DNA of 64,000 nt. It comes from Streptomyces sp. yr375 (GTDB lineage: Bacteria; Actinomycetota; Actinomycetes; Streptomycetales; Streptomycetaceae). The notes under the pieces were generated by a model, which did no database searches, was not told the origin of the DNA, and saw nothing but the letters and a program-made list of their open reading frames with translations. The number at the start of each line of letters is the position of its first letter. Position 1 is the stretch's first letter. A program made the translations under genes and the position numbers. The DNA is taken from positions 1 through 64,000 of the forward strand of contig NZ_FOFF01000001.1 in the NCBI RefSeq assembly GCF_900110755.1, written 5' to 3'. This document shows, one piece after another, positions 37,009 through 45,430 of the stretch.

Positions 37009-37827
37009 GTGGCAGACGATTCGAAGAATGACAACAGATCAGTGATCGGGTCGTACGTGGCGGTGGGGGACAGCTTCACCGAAGGCGTCGGCGACCCCGG
37101 GCCCGACGGGGCGTTCGTCGGCTGGGCCGACCGGTTCGCGGTACTCCTCGCCGACCGGCGGCCCGAAGGCGACTTCGACTACACCAACCTCGCGGTCCGC
37201 GGAAAGCTGCTCGACCAGATCATGGAGGACCAACTCCCCAGGGCGCTGCGGCTCGCCCCGGACCTGGTCTCCTTCTGCGCCGGCGGCAACGACATCCTCC
37301 GCCCCGGCACCGACCCGGACGAGGTCGCCGAGCGCTTCGAGCGCGCGATCGCGTCCCTGACCGCCGTGGCCGGCACGGTCATGGTGACCACCGGCTTCGA
37401 CACCCGTGGCATGACCGTGCTCAAGCACCTGCGCGGCAAGATCGCCACCTACAACGGGCACGTCCGCGCCGTCGCCGACCGGTACGGCTGCCCGGTGCTC
37501 GACCTGTGGTCCCTCAAGTCCGTCCAGGACCGCAGGGCTTGGGACGGCGACCGGCTCCACCTCTCCCCGGAGGGGCACACGCGCGTGGCGCTGCGCGCCG
37601 GAGAGACCCTCGGCCTCGACGTACCGGCCGACCCGGAGCAGCCCTGGCCGCCGCTCCCGCCGCGCGGCACCCTCGACGTGCGGCGCGACGACGTCCACTG
37701 GGCGCGCGAGTACCTGGTGCCGTGGATCGGACGCCGGCTGCGCGGCGAGTCCTCCGGCGACCACGTGACCGCCAAGGGCGCGCTGTCGCCGGACGACATC
37801 AGGATGCGGATCGCGGCCGTGGCCTGA
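37009..37827 (+). CDS. SGNH/GDSL-family hydrolase
   Basis: This 272-residue protein has block I GDSFTEG (nucleophile S22), the block III Asn in CAGGNDIL near 91-98, and the block V Asp/His in DRLHLSPEGH near 185. SGNH enzymes are esterases or lipases. No signal peptide is visible. The GTG at 37009 is the only sensible start; upstream is an A/T-richer stretch with a small palindrome ACTCTT-T-AAGAGT at 36923-36935. Substrate unknown. Confidence 0.85.
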   Translation: MADDSKNDNRSVIGSYVAVGDSFTEGVGDPGPDGAFVGWADRFAVLLADRRPEGDFDYTNLAVRGKLLDQIMEDQLPRALRLAPDLVSFCAGGNDILRPGTDPDEVAERFERAIASLTAVAGTVMVTTGFDTRGMTVLKHLRGKIATYNGHVRAVADRYGCPVLDLWSLKSVQDRRAWDGDRLHLSPEGHTRVALRAGETLGLDVPADPEQPWPPLPPRGTLDVRRDDVHWAREYLVPWIGRRLRGESSGDHVTAKGALSPDDIRMRIAAVA

Positions 37828-38051
37828 ACACCGCGGCCCGAGCAGTGACCGTGGGCGCACGCGGACGCGGACGCGGGCATGGACGTGGTCGGCCGTGGAG
37901 GTCGTACGGTCGGCCGCTCCACCAGTGAGGTGAGCGCACGGGAGTGGTGCGCGGGCGGGGGCCGGTGCGGGTGCTGGGATGACCGCACCCGCCCCACCCG
38001 CGCACCGCACCCGCCCCGTTTCCGCTCGACGCCTCGAAGGACCGGTCCCGC

Positions 38052-38810
38052 ATGCCCCTTCCCCGTACGCCCGTCGCCGTGGCCCTCGTCTCCCTGCTCG
38101 CCCTGGGCGTCCCGGCGCTCGCCGTGCCCGCGGCGGTCGCGTCGCCCGCCCATCCGGCCGTGGCCGTCCGGCTCGCGCCGGACAGTCCCGCCACCGTCAC
38201 GGTGACCGGTGAGGGCAGCGCGAGCGCGGCCCCCGACCTGGCGCTCGTCGGCGCCGGTGTCGAGGTCTCCGCCAAGACCTCGCAGGCCGCGGTGGACGCA
38301 CAAACCAAGGCGGCCACCGCGCTGCTGGCCGCCGTCCGCGCCCAGGGCGTCGCCGACCGGGACGTCCGCACGGAGGGCGTCTCGCTCAGCCCCGTCTACG
38401 ACAACGCGGACAACTCCGCGCGACTGAAGGGCTACCAGGCCGCGCAGTCCTTCTCCGTGAAGGTGCGCGAGGTGGCGAAGACCGGCGCGGTCCTCCAGGC
38501 GATCACCGACGCCGGCGGCGACGCGGCCCGGATCAACTCGGTGGTCTTCGACGTCTCCGACCCCGCCCCGCTGCGGTCCCGCGCCCGTGAGGCCGCGCAC
38601 GACGACGCCCACGCCAAGGCCGAGCAGTACGCCCGCCTCAGCGGCCGCCGCCTGGGCCGACTCGTCTCACTCAGCGAGGACGCCTCCAGCTCCTCGCGCC
38701 CGGCGCCGTCGACCGGGGACATCCCGGGCGCCGGCATGAGCGCCGTGCCCGTGGCCCCCGGCGAGATCCGCGCGACGGCGACGGTGACGGCGGTGTACGA
38801 GCTGGACTGA
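38052..38810 (+). CDS. Secreted SIMPL-domain (DUF541) protein
   Basis: This 252-residue protein has a clear signal peptide (MPLPRTPVAVALVSLLALGVPALA, then Ala-rich sequence). The rest is a SIMPL domain: VTVTGEGSASAAPDLALV near 50 and a C-terminal IRATATVTAVYELD. Members are found in periplasms or outside cells and their function is poorly defined. The 224 bases upstream (37828-38051) are G/C-rich and hold no gene. Confidence 0.8.
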   Translation: MPLPRTPVAVALVSLLALGVPALAVPAAVASPAHPAVAVRLAPDSPATVTVTGEGSASAAPDLALVGAGVEVSAKTSQAAVDAQTKAATALLAAVRAQGVADRDVRTEGVSLSPVYDNADNSARLKGYQAAQSFSVKVREVAKTGAVLQAITDAGGDAARINSVVFDVSDPAPLRSRAREAAHDDAHAKAEQYARLSGRRLGRLVSLSEDASSSSRPAPSTGDIPGAGMSAVPVAPGEIRATATVTAVYELD

Positions 38811-38859
38811 GCCGACGGCCGGGTCCTGCGTCCTGTCAGCCTCACTCTTTGCCTCGGCT

Positions 38860-39480
38860 TCAGCGCTTCTGGGCGCTCAACGTCTCGGGGGCGAGGCCGA
38901 GTTCCCGGGCCACGGCCTCGTCGACCCATTCCTGCGCGCGGGTGCGGGACACCGCGCCCGGGTAGGACGTGAGCTGGACGGCGAGGCCGTCCAGCAGGGC
39001 CGTCAGGCGCAGGGCCGTGCCGGCCGGGTCCGGGCAGCGGAACTCGCCCGCTGCCACGCCCTCCGCGATCACCCCGGCGAGCACGGCCTTCCACTCCCGG
39101 TCGAGGTCCCGGGCGACCTCCCGCAGCGCGGGCTCGCGCAGCGACACCGCCCAGCCCTCGATCCACAGCCGCCAGCCCTTGGCCCGGCCCGTCGGCGCGT
39201 ACCAGCGCACGGCCGACCGCAGTCGGCGCAGTGCCGTGGTCCGCCGGCCGACCAGCGTGCGAAGCCGCGCCAGGTCGTCCTCGGCCGCGTAGGCGAACGC
39301 GTCGGCGACCAGCTTCTCCTTCGTCGAGAAGTGGTAGAGCACCAGCGCGTTGCTCACCCCGAGGGCCGCGGCCACGTCGGCGATCCTGACCGCCGCCACG
39401 CCCCGCGCCTCGATCTGCTCGATGGCGGCCCGCAGCAGCTCCGCACGCCGCTCGGCCACACCCAACCGGACCCTGGTCAC
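38860..39480 (-). CDS. TetR/AcrR-family transcriptional regulator
   Basis: This 206-residue protein has an N-terminal TetR helix-turn-helix (RIADVAAALGVSNALVLYHFSTKEKLVADAF) at about 34-65 and a C-terminal ligand domain (BetI-like). It lies just downstream of, and on the same strand as, the amino-acid dehydrogenase gene. A 24-base palindrome upstream of that dehydrogenase (40774-40797) is a good candidate operator. The ligand is unknown. Confidence 0.85.
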   Translation of the reverse strand: MTRVRLGVAERRAELLRAAIEQIEARGVAAVRIADVAAALGVSNALVLYHFSTKEKLVADAFAYAAEDDLARLRTLVGRRTTALRRLRSAVRWYAPTGRAKGWRLWIEGWAVSLREPALREVARDLDREWKAVLAGVIAEGVAAGEFRCPDPAGTALRLTALLDGLAVQLTSYPGAVSRTRAQEWVDEAVARELGLAPETLSAQKR

Positions 39481-39507
39481 GCCGTCACCCCAATCCGTCC
39501 CGACCTC

Positions 39508-40731
39508 TCACGCCCCATCCTGATCCGGTGGCGTGAGCTGCCCCGGACCGTCCGGTTCCGCCGCGCCGAACCGCTGCGCGATCACCGGCAGTCGGCCCTC
39601 GGCGATCGTATGCGCGGCGGCCCGGGGCGTCGTCCCGTCCGCCTCCGCCCGGGTCAGTACCAGCTCCACCAGGGCGCGCATCGAGCGGCGCGTGTACGCG
39701 AAGGCCTCCTCGGCGTCCGCGCCGATGTCGCCGAACAGCGTCCACCACCACCAGGCGTTGGTCCCGGAGTTGACGACGACGTCCGGCAACACGCTCACCC
39801 CGCGCGCGTGCAGCAGCGCCTCCGCCTCCGGCAGGACGGGCATGTTGGCCGCCTCGGCGATCCACCGGGCGCGGATCAGCTCCTGCTCCTCGACGCCGAT
39901 CGCGTACGACACGGCGGCCGGTACGAGTACCTCCGCCGCCACCGACAGCCAGGCGTCGCCCGGCAGCTCGCGGTCCCCGGGGCGCAGTACGGCGCGGTCC
40001 ACGGTGCCGTGCGCGTCGCGCGCGCTCAGCAGCGCCTCCACGTCGAGACCGGCCGGGTTGGCGATCGTGCCCTTGACGTCGGCGACGGCCACGACCGTCA
40101 GCCCCGCGCGCGTGAGGAAGCGGGCCGTGGCCCCGCCCATCGTGCCCAGCCCCTGGAGCGCGACCCGCGTCCCCGCGTACGCCACCCCGGCCCGGTCCAG
40201 GGCCGTCAGCACGGACTCGGCGACCCCGCAGCCGCCGACCAGCTCGTCCAGGCCGATGCCGTCCACCTCGACGGCGAACGCGGATGCGAGCCGCGCGCGG
40301 GCGGCGGCCTCGTCGTCCAGCAGGGGGTAGACGGCCTGCACGGACGACACCAGCCCCGCTTCGGCGGCCGCCCGGTCCACCAGATCCTGGGTCAGCCCCA
40401 GATCCTCGCCGGTGGTCCAGCAGCTCTCCACGTACGGCCGCACCGCACGCAGATACCGCACCAGCAGGCCGTACGCCTGCGGGTCCCGGGGGTCGCAGTC
40501 GATGCCGCCCTTCGCGCCGCCCAGGGGGACGTACCGCGCCTCGGGGTCGTAGTGCAGGGCCTCCTTGAGGCTCATGCCGCGCGCGAGCCCGGTCACCTCG
40601 GCCAGGGTGCAGCCCGCCCGCATCCGCAGGCCGCCGCTGCAGACACCGCGCACCAGCCGGTCGACGACCAGGAAACCCTGGCGGCCGGTGACGTGATCGG
40701 TCCAGGTGAGCGACAGACAGGGGGCGGTCAT
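39508..40731 (-). CDS. Glu/Leu/Phe/Val dehydrogenase family protein
   Basis: This 407-residue protein has the substrate-binding GGAKGGID near 70 (catalytic Lys) and a Rossmann domain GLGTMGGATARFL near 185. The family oxidatively deaminates an amino acid with NAD(P); which one is not evident. I chose ATG 40731 because GAGGAG lies just upstream; an upstream ATG/GTG at 40821 would include the operator. The unusual WWWWTLFGD near the C-terminus lies where homologues have a GN(A/C)W-like segment. It is probably co-transcribed with the downstream TetR gene. Confidence 0.8.
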   Translation of the reverse strand: MTAPCLSLTWTDHVTGRQGFLVVDRLVRGVCSGGLRMRAGCTLAEVTGLARGMSLKEALHYDPEARYVPLGGAKGGIDCDPRDPQAYGLLVRYLRAVRPYVESCWTTGEDLGLTQDLVDRAAAEAGLVSSVQAVYPLLDDEAAARARLASAFAVEVDGIGLDELVGGCGVAESVLTALDRAGVAYAGTRVALQGLGTMGGATARFLTRAGLTVVAVADVKGTIANPAGLDVEALLSARDAHGTVDRAVLRPGDRELPGDAWLSVAAEVLVPAAVSYAIGVEEQELIRARWIAEAANMPVLPEAEALLHARGVSVLPDVVVNSGTNAWWWWTLFGDIGADAEEAFAYTRRSMRALVELVLTRAEADGTTPRAAAHTIAEGRLPVIAQRFGAAEPDGPGQLTPPDQDGA

Positions 40732-40773
40732 ACGGACTCCTCGACCGGCGCGTACGGTGCCGGGGACACGGCT

Positions 40774-40797
40774 GATACTGAACGGTAGGTCAGTATC
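40774..40797. promoter_or_regulatory. Palindromic operator upstream of the dehydrogenase gene
   Basis: GATACTGA (40774-40781) and TCAGTATC (40790-40797) are perfect inverted arms 8 bases apart, lying about 45 bases upstream of the dehydrogenase start. Size and symmetry fit a TetR-type dimer site, and a TetR gene lies at the end of the same transcription unit. Confidence 0.6.
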
Positions 40798-40941
40798 GGA
40801 AGGCGGCGGCGGCCGTGTCAACGCGGGCCGTCCCGGTGGCTCGCGGCCCCCGAGTCACCGGGACGGCCCGCGTTGTCGGAGGGGGCGACCATAATGGAAT
40901 GCCTGAATGGCATGCCTCAGCGAAATCCACCTGGAGGTACC

Positions 40942-42171
40942 GTGTCCGGTTTCCGTCCCATGCGCTCCGGGCTTCGCGCTCCGCAGCCCGCGGCCTTCGG
41001 CGCGGACCCGAGCGGTGAGCGCCTGGCGCGTATCCGCAGATCGCCCCACTTCAAGGACGGGGTGTTCCAGAACCCCGGCGGCTCGACGCGGTTCCGTCCC
41101 TCGGGCGGCGGGATGTTCGATCTCGTCAAGAAGTTCCTCGACAAGGAGGAGCGCGCCCTGCGCGCCCCCACGGGCCGGATCCCGGTGCATGCCACCACCC
41201 TCGCCGACCTCGCGAAGCCGCCCGTCACGGGCCTGCGCCTGACGTGGATGGGGCACTCCGGCGTGCTCGCGGAGATCGACGGGCAGCGCGTCCTGTTCGA
41301 CCCGGTCTGGGGCACGCGCTGCTCCCCGTTCCCCTTCGCCGGGCCCAAGCGGCTGCACCCGGTGCCGCTCCCGCTGGCCGCGCTGGGTCCGGTCGACGTC
41401 GTCGTCATCTCGCACGACCACTACGACCACCTGGACATGCCCACGATCAAGGCGCTGGCCGGCACGGACACCCTGTTCGCCGTGCCGCTCGGCGTCGGAG
41501 CCCACCTCGAACACTGGGGTGTCTCCGCGGACCGACTGCGCGAGGTGGACTGGCACGAGGCGACGAAGGTCGGCGGCCTCACCCTGACCGCCACCCCGGC
41601 CCGCCACTTCTGCGGCCGGGGCCTTCGCAACATCCAGCACACCCTGTGGGCGTCCTGGGTCGTCGCCGGCGAGCAGCACCGGATCTACCACAGCGGCGAC
41701 ACCGGCTACTTCGAGGGCTTCAAGGAGATCGGCGCCGACCACGGCCCGTTCGACGCGACGATGATCCAGATCGGCGCGTACTCGGACTTCTGGCCCGACG
41801 ACGACCCGGAGTCCGCGCCCTTGCCGGGCGGCTGGCCGGACATTCACATGAACCCCGCTCAGGGCGTCCAGACCCACCTGGACCTGCAAGGCGGCGAGGC
41901 GAGCGGGGTGCTGCTCCCGATCCACTGGGGTTCGTTCAATCTCGCGCTGCACCCTTGGGCGGAGCCCGGCGAGTGGACGCTGGCCGCCGCGCGGGCTGTC
42001 GGCCAGGCCGTCGCCCTGCCCGTCCCGGGCCTGCCCTTCGAGCCCGCCGGCGACCTCCCCGTACACCCCTGGTGGCGGGACGTCTCGGCACCCCTCAACC
42101 GCCGCTGGCCCGTCCCGCAGATCGCCCCCAAGCCGACCCACGAAGCCCTCGACCTCGTGGGCGAGGACTGA
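40942..42171 (+). CDS. Metallo-beta-lactamase-fold hydrolase (NAPE-PLD/UlaG-like)
   Basis: This 409-residue protein has the binuclear metal motif SHDHYDHLD near 157-165, a further His in TPARHFCGRG near 218, and an Asp in YHSGDTGYF near 250. The long N-terminal region, WMGHSGVLAEIDGQRVLFDPVW and LPIHWGSFNLALHPW resemble the bacterial NAPE-phospholipase D/UlaG group, so a phosphodiester lipid substrate is possible. The GTG at 40942 follows GGAGGT; the open frame extends to 40873 without a better start. Confidence 0.8.
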   Translation: MSGFRPMRSGLRAPQPAAFGADPSGERLARIRRSPHFKDGVFQNPGGSTRFRPSGGGMFDLVKKFLDKEERALRAPTGRIPVHATTLADLAKPPVTGLRLTWMGHSGVLAEIDGQRVLFDPVWGTRCSPFPFAGPKRLHPVPLPLAALGPVDVVVISHDHYDHLDMPTIKALAGTDTLFAVPLGVGAHLEHWGVSADRLREVDWHEATKVGGLTLTATPARHFCGRGLRNIQHTLWASWVVAGEQHRIYHSGDTGYFEGFKEIGADHGPFDATMIQIGAYSDFWPDDDPESAPLPGGWPDIHMNPAQGVQTHLDLQGGEASGVLLPIHWGSFNLALHPWAEPGEWTLAAARAVGQAVALPVPGLPFEPAGDLPVHPWWRDVSAPLNRRWPVPQIAPKPTHEALDLVGED

Positions 42172-42599
42172 ACAGCGCGGCAGCAGGCAGCGACTACGGA
42201 GGCGCGGGGAGCGGGGAGCGGGGAGCGGGGGAGGGGCTCGGGCGGTTCAGGGCGGTGACCGCCTGGGCGGGGTTGGCCTGGTGCGGGACGAGGGCGGCGA
42301 GGTCGGTGACCTCCAACGCCTGCCTTCGCCAAGGCCTGTTGGGAGATCGCGGGCGCGACGGGACGGCGTCGCCGCCTACAGGCTGCCGACTCCGGCCATC
42401 GGCCGCCCGGTCGGGCGAGCTCGCCTCGTGGTTCCGGAACCGTAGGGATCCAGTTCTCTCTGTTCCGGATCCTGGTGTTCTGTTTCTGTTGTGTTCTCGG
42501 CCCGACAGGGTTCCCGGCTTGGTCGAGGGCGCGCCCTCGTGTCGGGGGTGACAACCCACCAGGCCGACGCTACTGTGACCTTACGCGTACATCTGAGAT
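42172..42599. other. Intergenic region with a tandem 8-base G/C repeat
   Basis: These 428 bases hold no supported gene. GCGGGGA-type units are repeated four times in tandem at about 42207-42235. The right part becomes richer in T, including TGTTCTGTTTCTGTTGTGTT near 42475. A weak promoter (TAAAAT at 42600-42605 as -10) may drive the micro-ORF that follows. Confidence 0.5.
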
Positions 42600-42618
42600 T
42601 AAAATATGCGGGGGAAAA

Positions 42619-42690
42619 ATGGTCAGCGAGTCACTGACTGATGGTTCACTCGACAACTTTCAAGGGCTTGTGGCGAAGCGCGGGTACTAG
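42619..42690 (+). CDS. 23-residue micro-ORF
   Basis: The ATG at 42619 follows GGGGGA by about 5 bases and a TAAAAT box at 42600-42605. The 23-codon product begins MVSESLTDGS, ends VAKRGY, and is acidic at its start and basic at its end. Composition is atypical for this genome (A/T-rich around the start). It resembles no family I know. It could be a signalling or precursor peptide, or chance. Confidence 0.3.
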   Translation: MVSESLTDGSLDNFQGLVAKRGY

Positions 42691-42828
42691 TCCCGCGTCG
42701 CATTGACGTGCGTTCGTCCCGGTGGCCTGTGGTGCGAGTTTCCGCAGGTGGCGCTCTGGTTGTGGCGCTCGTCGCCCGCGCCGTTTTCTTTGTGACTTCG
42801 TGGCGCGACAAATGCGTCCTCTTTCTTG

Positions 42829-42861
42829 CATGCGCGGACCGTGAATTGCGGTCCGCGCATG
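42829..42861 (+). terminator. 13-base-pair hairpin between two micro-ORFs
   Basis: CATGCGCGGACCG (42829-42841) pairs perfectly with its complement at 42849-42861 around a 7-base loop. It stands in the 244-base gap between the 23-residue ORF and the 28-residue ORF. It may end the first transcript or act as an attenuator for the AfsR-like gene. Confidence 0.55.
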
Positions 42862-42934
42862 AGGTACGTCTTCCTCTGAATATGTCCTGACGGGTGAAGG
42901 TCTTGGTGTGGCCACCTCTACTCAAAGGAGAGTT

Positions 42935-43021
42935 ATGGAAACCCGTTACCGCCCGGCCATTCCTGACGTGCTACGCGAGGAAACCGGTGGTCGGTTCAGA
43001 TCCGATTCCGGAGGCGAATGA
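42935..43021 (+). CDS. 28-residue micro-ORF upstream of the AfsR-like gene
   Basis: The ATG at 42935 has a strong AAAGGAGAG ribosome site. The product of 28 residues begins METRYRPAIPDVLREE and ends SDSGGE. Its stop (43019-43021) is 3 bases before the regulator's ATG, and its last codons contain the regulator's GGAGG site, so the two are probably translationally linked. The YxP...P segment followed by a polar Gly-rich tail looks like a leader/core peptide or a signalling peptide, but no modification enzymes are adjacent. Function unknown. Confidence 0.5.
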   Translation: METRYRPAIPDVLREETGGRFRSDSGGE

Positions 43022-43024
43022 GCT

Positions 43025-45061
43025 ATGGCCGCCACGGGAGCACCGCTGCGCATTCAGCTCTTAGGCCCGGTGCGGGCCTGGCGGCACGGGGTGGAGGTGG
43101 CGCTCGGCCCGCCCAAACAGCGGGCCGTACTGGGCCTCCTCGCGAGCCGGGCCGGCGACGTCGTGGGCGTCGAGAACATCGTGGACGCCCTGTGGGGCGG
43201 CGACGTACCGCAGACGGCCGCCAACGGCGTCCACACGTATGTGGGCGGACTGCGCCGGGCGTTGGACCCCGGGCGCGGCCGGCGGGCGGCCGGCGCGCTG
43301 CTCACCTCCGCGTCCGGCGGCTACTGCCTGCGGCTGGACCCCTCGGACGTGGACGCCACCCTCTTCGTACGCGGTCATGGTGACGCGCGTAGGTCACGGG
43401 GCGAGGGCAACGCCGACACGACACTGCGGCTGTACGAACAGGCCCTGTCGCTCTGGCACGGCGAGGCCTACTCGGGCGTCCCCGGGCCCTTCGCCTCGAT
43501 GGAACGCACCCGGCTGCGGGACCTGCGGCTGACGGCCGTCGAGGAGTGGGCCGCCGACATGCTGGCGGCCGGCCGGCACGCCGAGATGGTCACCGAACTG
43601 ACCGGCGCGGTCTCCGAGGAACCGCTGCGCGAGAAGCTGCGCTGGCTGCTGATCCTGGCGCTGTACCGCAGCGGCCGACAGGCCCACGCGCTGCGGATGT
43701 ACGAGGAGACCCGGCAACTGCTGAGCAGCGAGCTGGGCATCGAGCCCGGCGCCGACCTGCGCAACCTCTACCAGCGGATCCTGTCCGGGCATCCGGAACT
43801 GCGCCCGCCCGGCGCGGACACCCCGCCCGTACCGCTCACGGGCCGCGAGACCGCGTTTCCCGGCGCCCCCAAGCCCGTACAACTCCCTCCGCTGGCCCGT
43901 GGGTTCGTGGGGCGCGGCAAGGAACTGTCCGGGCTGGAAGGGGTGTTGAACGACGAGTGCTCGGGGCACGGTGCGACGACTCCGGTGGCGGTGGTCGACG
44001 GTCCGGCCGGGGTCGGCAAGTCGGCGTTCGTGCTGGAGCTGGCGCACCGGCTCATCGACCGTTTCCCCGACGGCCAGTTGTACGTGGACCTGCGCGGCAC
44101 CGGACTACAGGGCCGGCCGGTCAGCGCCGTTGACGCCCTGGGCCAGCTCCTGGGCAGCCTGGGGATCGACGGCTCACGGATGCCCCGCGGCCTGGCCGCC
44201 CGCGCCACCCTCTACCGAAGCCTGCTGCACGGCCGGCGCATGCTGGTGGTGCTCGACGACGCGCTGAGCGCCGATCAGTTACGGCCGCTCATCCCCCGGG
44301 GCTCGTCCTGTGTCCTGGCGACCAGTCGGCAGCGTTTCGGCGGGCTCGCGGCGCGGGACGGCGCTCACCTGGTCAGCATCGGGCCGCTGGCCGACGCGGA
44401 GTCGGCGCGTCTGCTCGCCGGTCTCAGCGGGGGACGCCTCGAAGGGCAGGAGCCGGCCACCGCGTGTCTGGCGGCGCTGTGCGGGGGACTGCCGCTGGCG
44501 CTGCGGATCGTCGCCGACGGGCTGGCGGCCAACCCAGGGGTGCCGCTGTCCGCGCTGGTCGAGCAGTACGCGGCCGAACGCGGCCGACTCGACCGGCTCG
44601 CGGTGAAGGGCGACGCCGTGGCCAGCATGCGCAGCGTCTTCGAGGCGTCGTACCAGGCACTGCCCGCGGACGCGGCCCGCATGTTCCGGCATCTGGGCCT
44701 GTACGGCGGCCCGTTCACGGTCGGGATCGCCGCGACGCTCGCGGAGACGGACCGCGACACCACCCGCAGACTGCTCGCACTCCTCGCCGCCCACCACCTG
44801 CTGGAGGAGGAACAGGGCCACCGCTACCGCTTCCACAGCCTCATCGGCATCTACGCCGCCGAGTGCGCGGACCGCGAGCCGCCGGCCCGCCGCCAGGAGG
44901 CCCTCACCCGGCTGCTTCGAGCAGGTGATGGCAGGGCCGATCCGGAGCCGCCCGGTCGTGCGGGACCGCAAGCGAGCCGTCCGCGCGCGGTGCTGGGCGG
45001 GCTGGTGCAGGCCGGTTTGATCGCGGACGGAAGCCAAGGCCACGACCGATACGGTGAGTGA
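43025..45061 (+). CDS. AfsR/SARP-family regulator, truncated after the NB-ARC domain
   Basis: This 678-residue protein has an OmpR-like winged-helix DNA-binding domain (about 1-95), a bacterial transcriptional activation domain (about 100-250), and an NB-ARC ATPase with P-loop VDGPAGVGKSA near 320. Full AfsR proteins (about 990 residues) continue into TPR repeats. Here the sequence diverges after EALTRLL near 640 into a short Arg/Pro-rich tail and stops. The TPR sensor region is missing, so the regulator may be constitutive or defective. It follows a 28-residue ORF directly. Confidence 0.75.
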   Translation: MAATGAPLRIQLLGPVRAWRHGVEVALGPPKQRAVLGLLASRAGDVVGVENIVDALWGGDVPQTAANGVHTYVGGLRRALDPGRGRRAAGALLTSASGGYCLRLDPSDVDATLFVRGHGDARRSRGEGNADTTLRLYEQALSLWHGEAYSGVPGPFASMERTRLRDLRLTAVEEWAADMLAAGRHAEMVTELTGAVSEEPLREKLRWLLILALYRSGRQAHALRMYEETRQLLSSELGIEPGADLRNLYQRILSGHPELRPPGADTPPVPLTGRETAFPGAPKPVQLPPLARGFVGRGKELSGLEGVLNDECSGHGATTPVAVVDGPAGVGKSAFVLELAHRLIDRFPDGQLYVDLRGTGLQGRPVSAVDALGQLLGSLGIDGSRMPRGLAARATLYRSLLHGRRMLVVLDDALSADQLRPLIPRGSSCVLATSRQRFGGLAARDGAHLVSIGPLADAESARLLAGLSGGRLEGQEPATACLAALCGGLPLALRIVADGLAANPGVPLSALVEQYAAERGRLDRLAVKGDAVASMRSVFEASYQALPADAARMFRHLGLYGGPFTVGIAATLAETDRDTTRRLLALLAAHHLLEEEQGHRYRFHSLIGIYAAECADREPPARRQEALTRLLRAGDGRADPEPPGRAGPQASRPRAVLGGLVQAGLIADGSQGHDRYGE

Positions 45062-45430
45062 CGTTCGGGAGGGTTCTGTCGGCGGCGGTGATGGGTCGGA
45101 GGTCGGGCCCGGGGGGTCTGTGAGAGCGGGGGAAGGTTCGGTGGCGGGGGTCGGGAGGCGGGGGCTCCCCGGCCCGCTCCGTCTTTCCTGGATCACCTCT
45201 GAACAGGTCTGATCGACTTCTTTCCTCCCTGCACCCCGGATCGCGCGAACTTATCGGTCTGCCGTACGAACGCTCATACCAGAGCGGGACGCTCCCCGTG
45301 AGACTTTGTCAACTGCCCACCGCACCTGATGCGTTGACGACTACTGTGAGTGTCCGTCGGGCGACACCGGGCCGAATTCTTGGCTCTCCCGACCGACAGC
45401 CAGGCTCGACGGACCAGTACGAGGACACCG
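45062..45430. other. Intergenic region upstream of the conservon
   Basis: These 369 bases separate the AfsR-like gene from cvnA. The first 100 bases are G-rich; the rest is more mixed and must contain the conservon promoter. TTGACG at 45334-45339 resembles a -35 box without a convincing -10. A GTG at 45350 could extend cvnA by 27 residues. Confidence 0.4.

Noticed and set aside
42619..42690. 23-residue ORF as a lasso-peptide precursor
   Set aside because: It has Thr-Asp-Gly where a leader/core junction might be, but no acidic residue at core position 7-9, and no lasso peptidase, cyclase or transporter lies nearby.
42708..42890. Plus-strand 60-residue frame
   Set aside because: It overlaps the strong hairpin, has no ribosome site and unusual composition.
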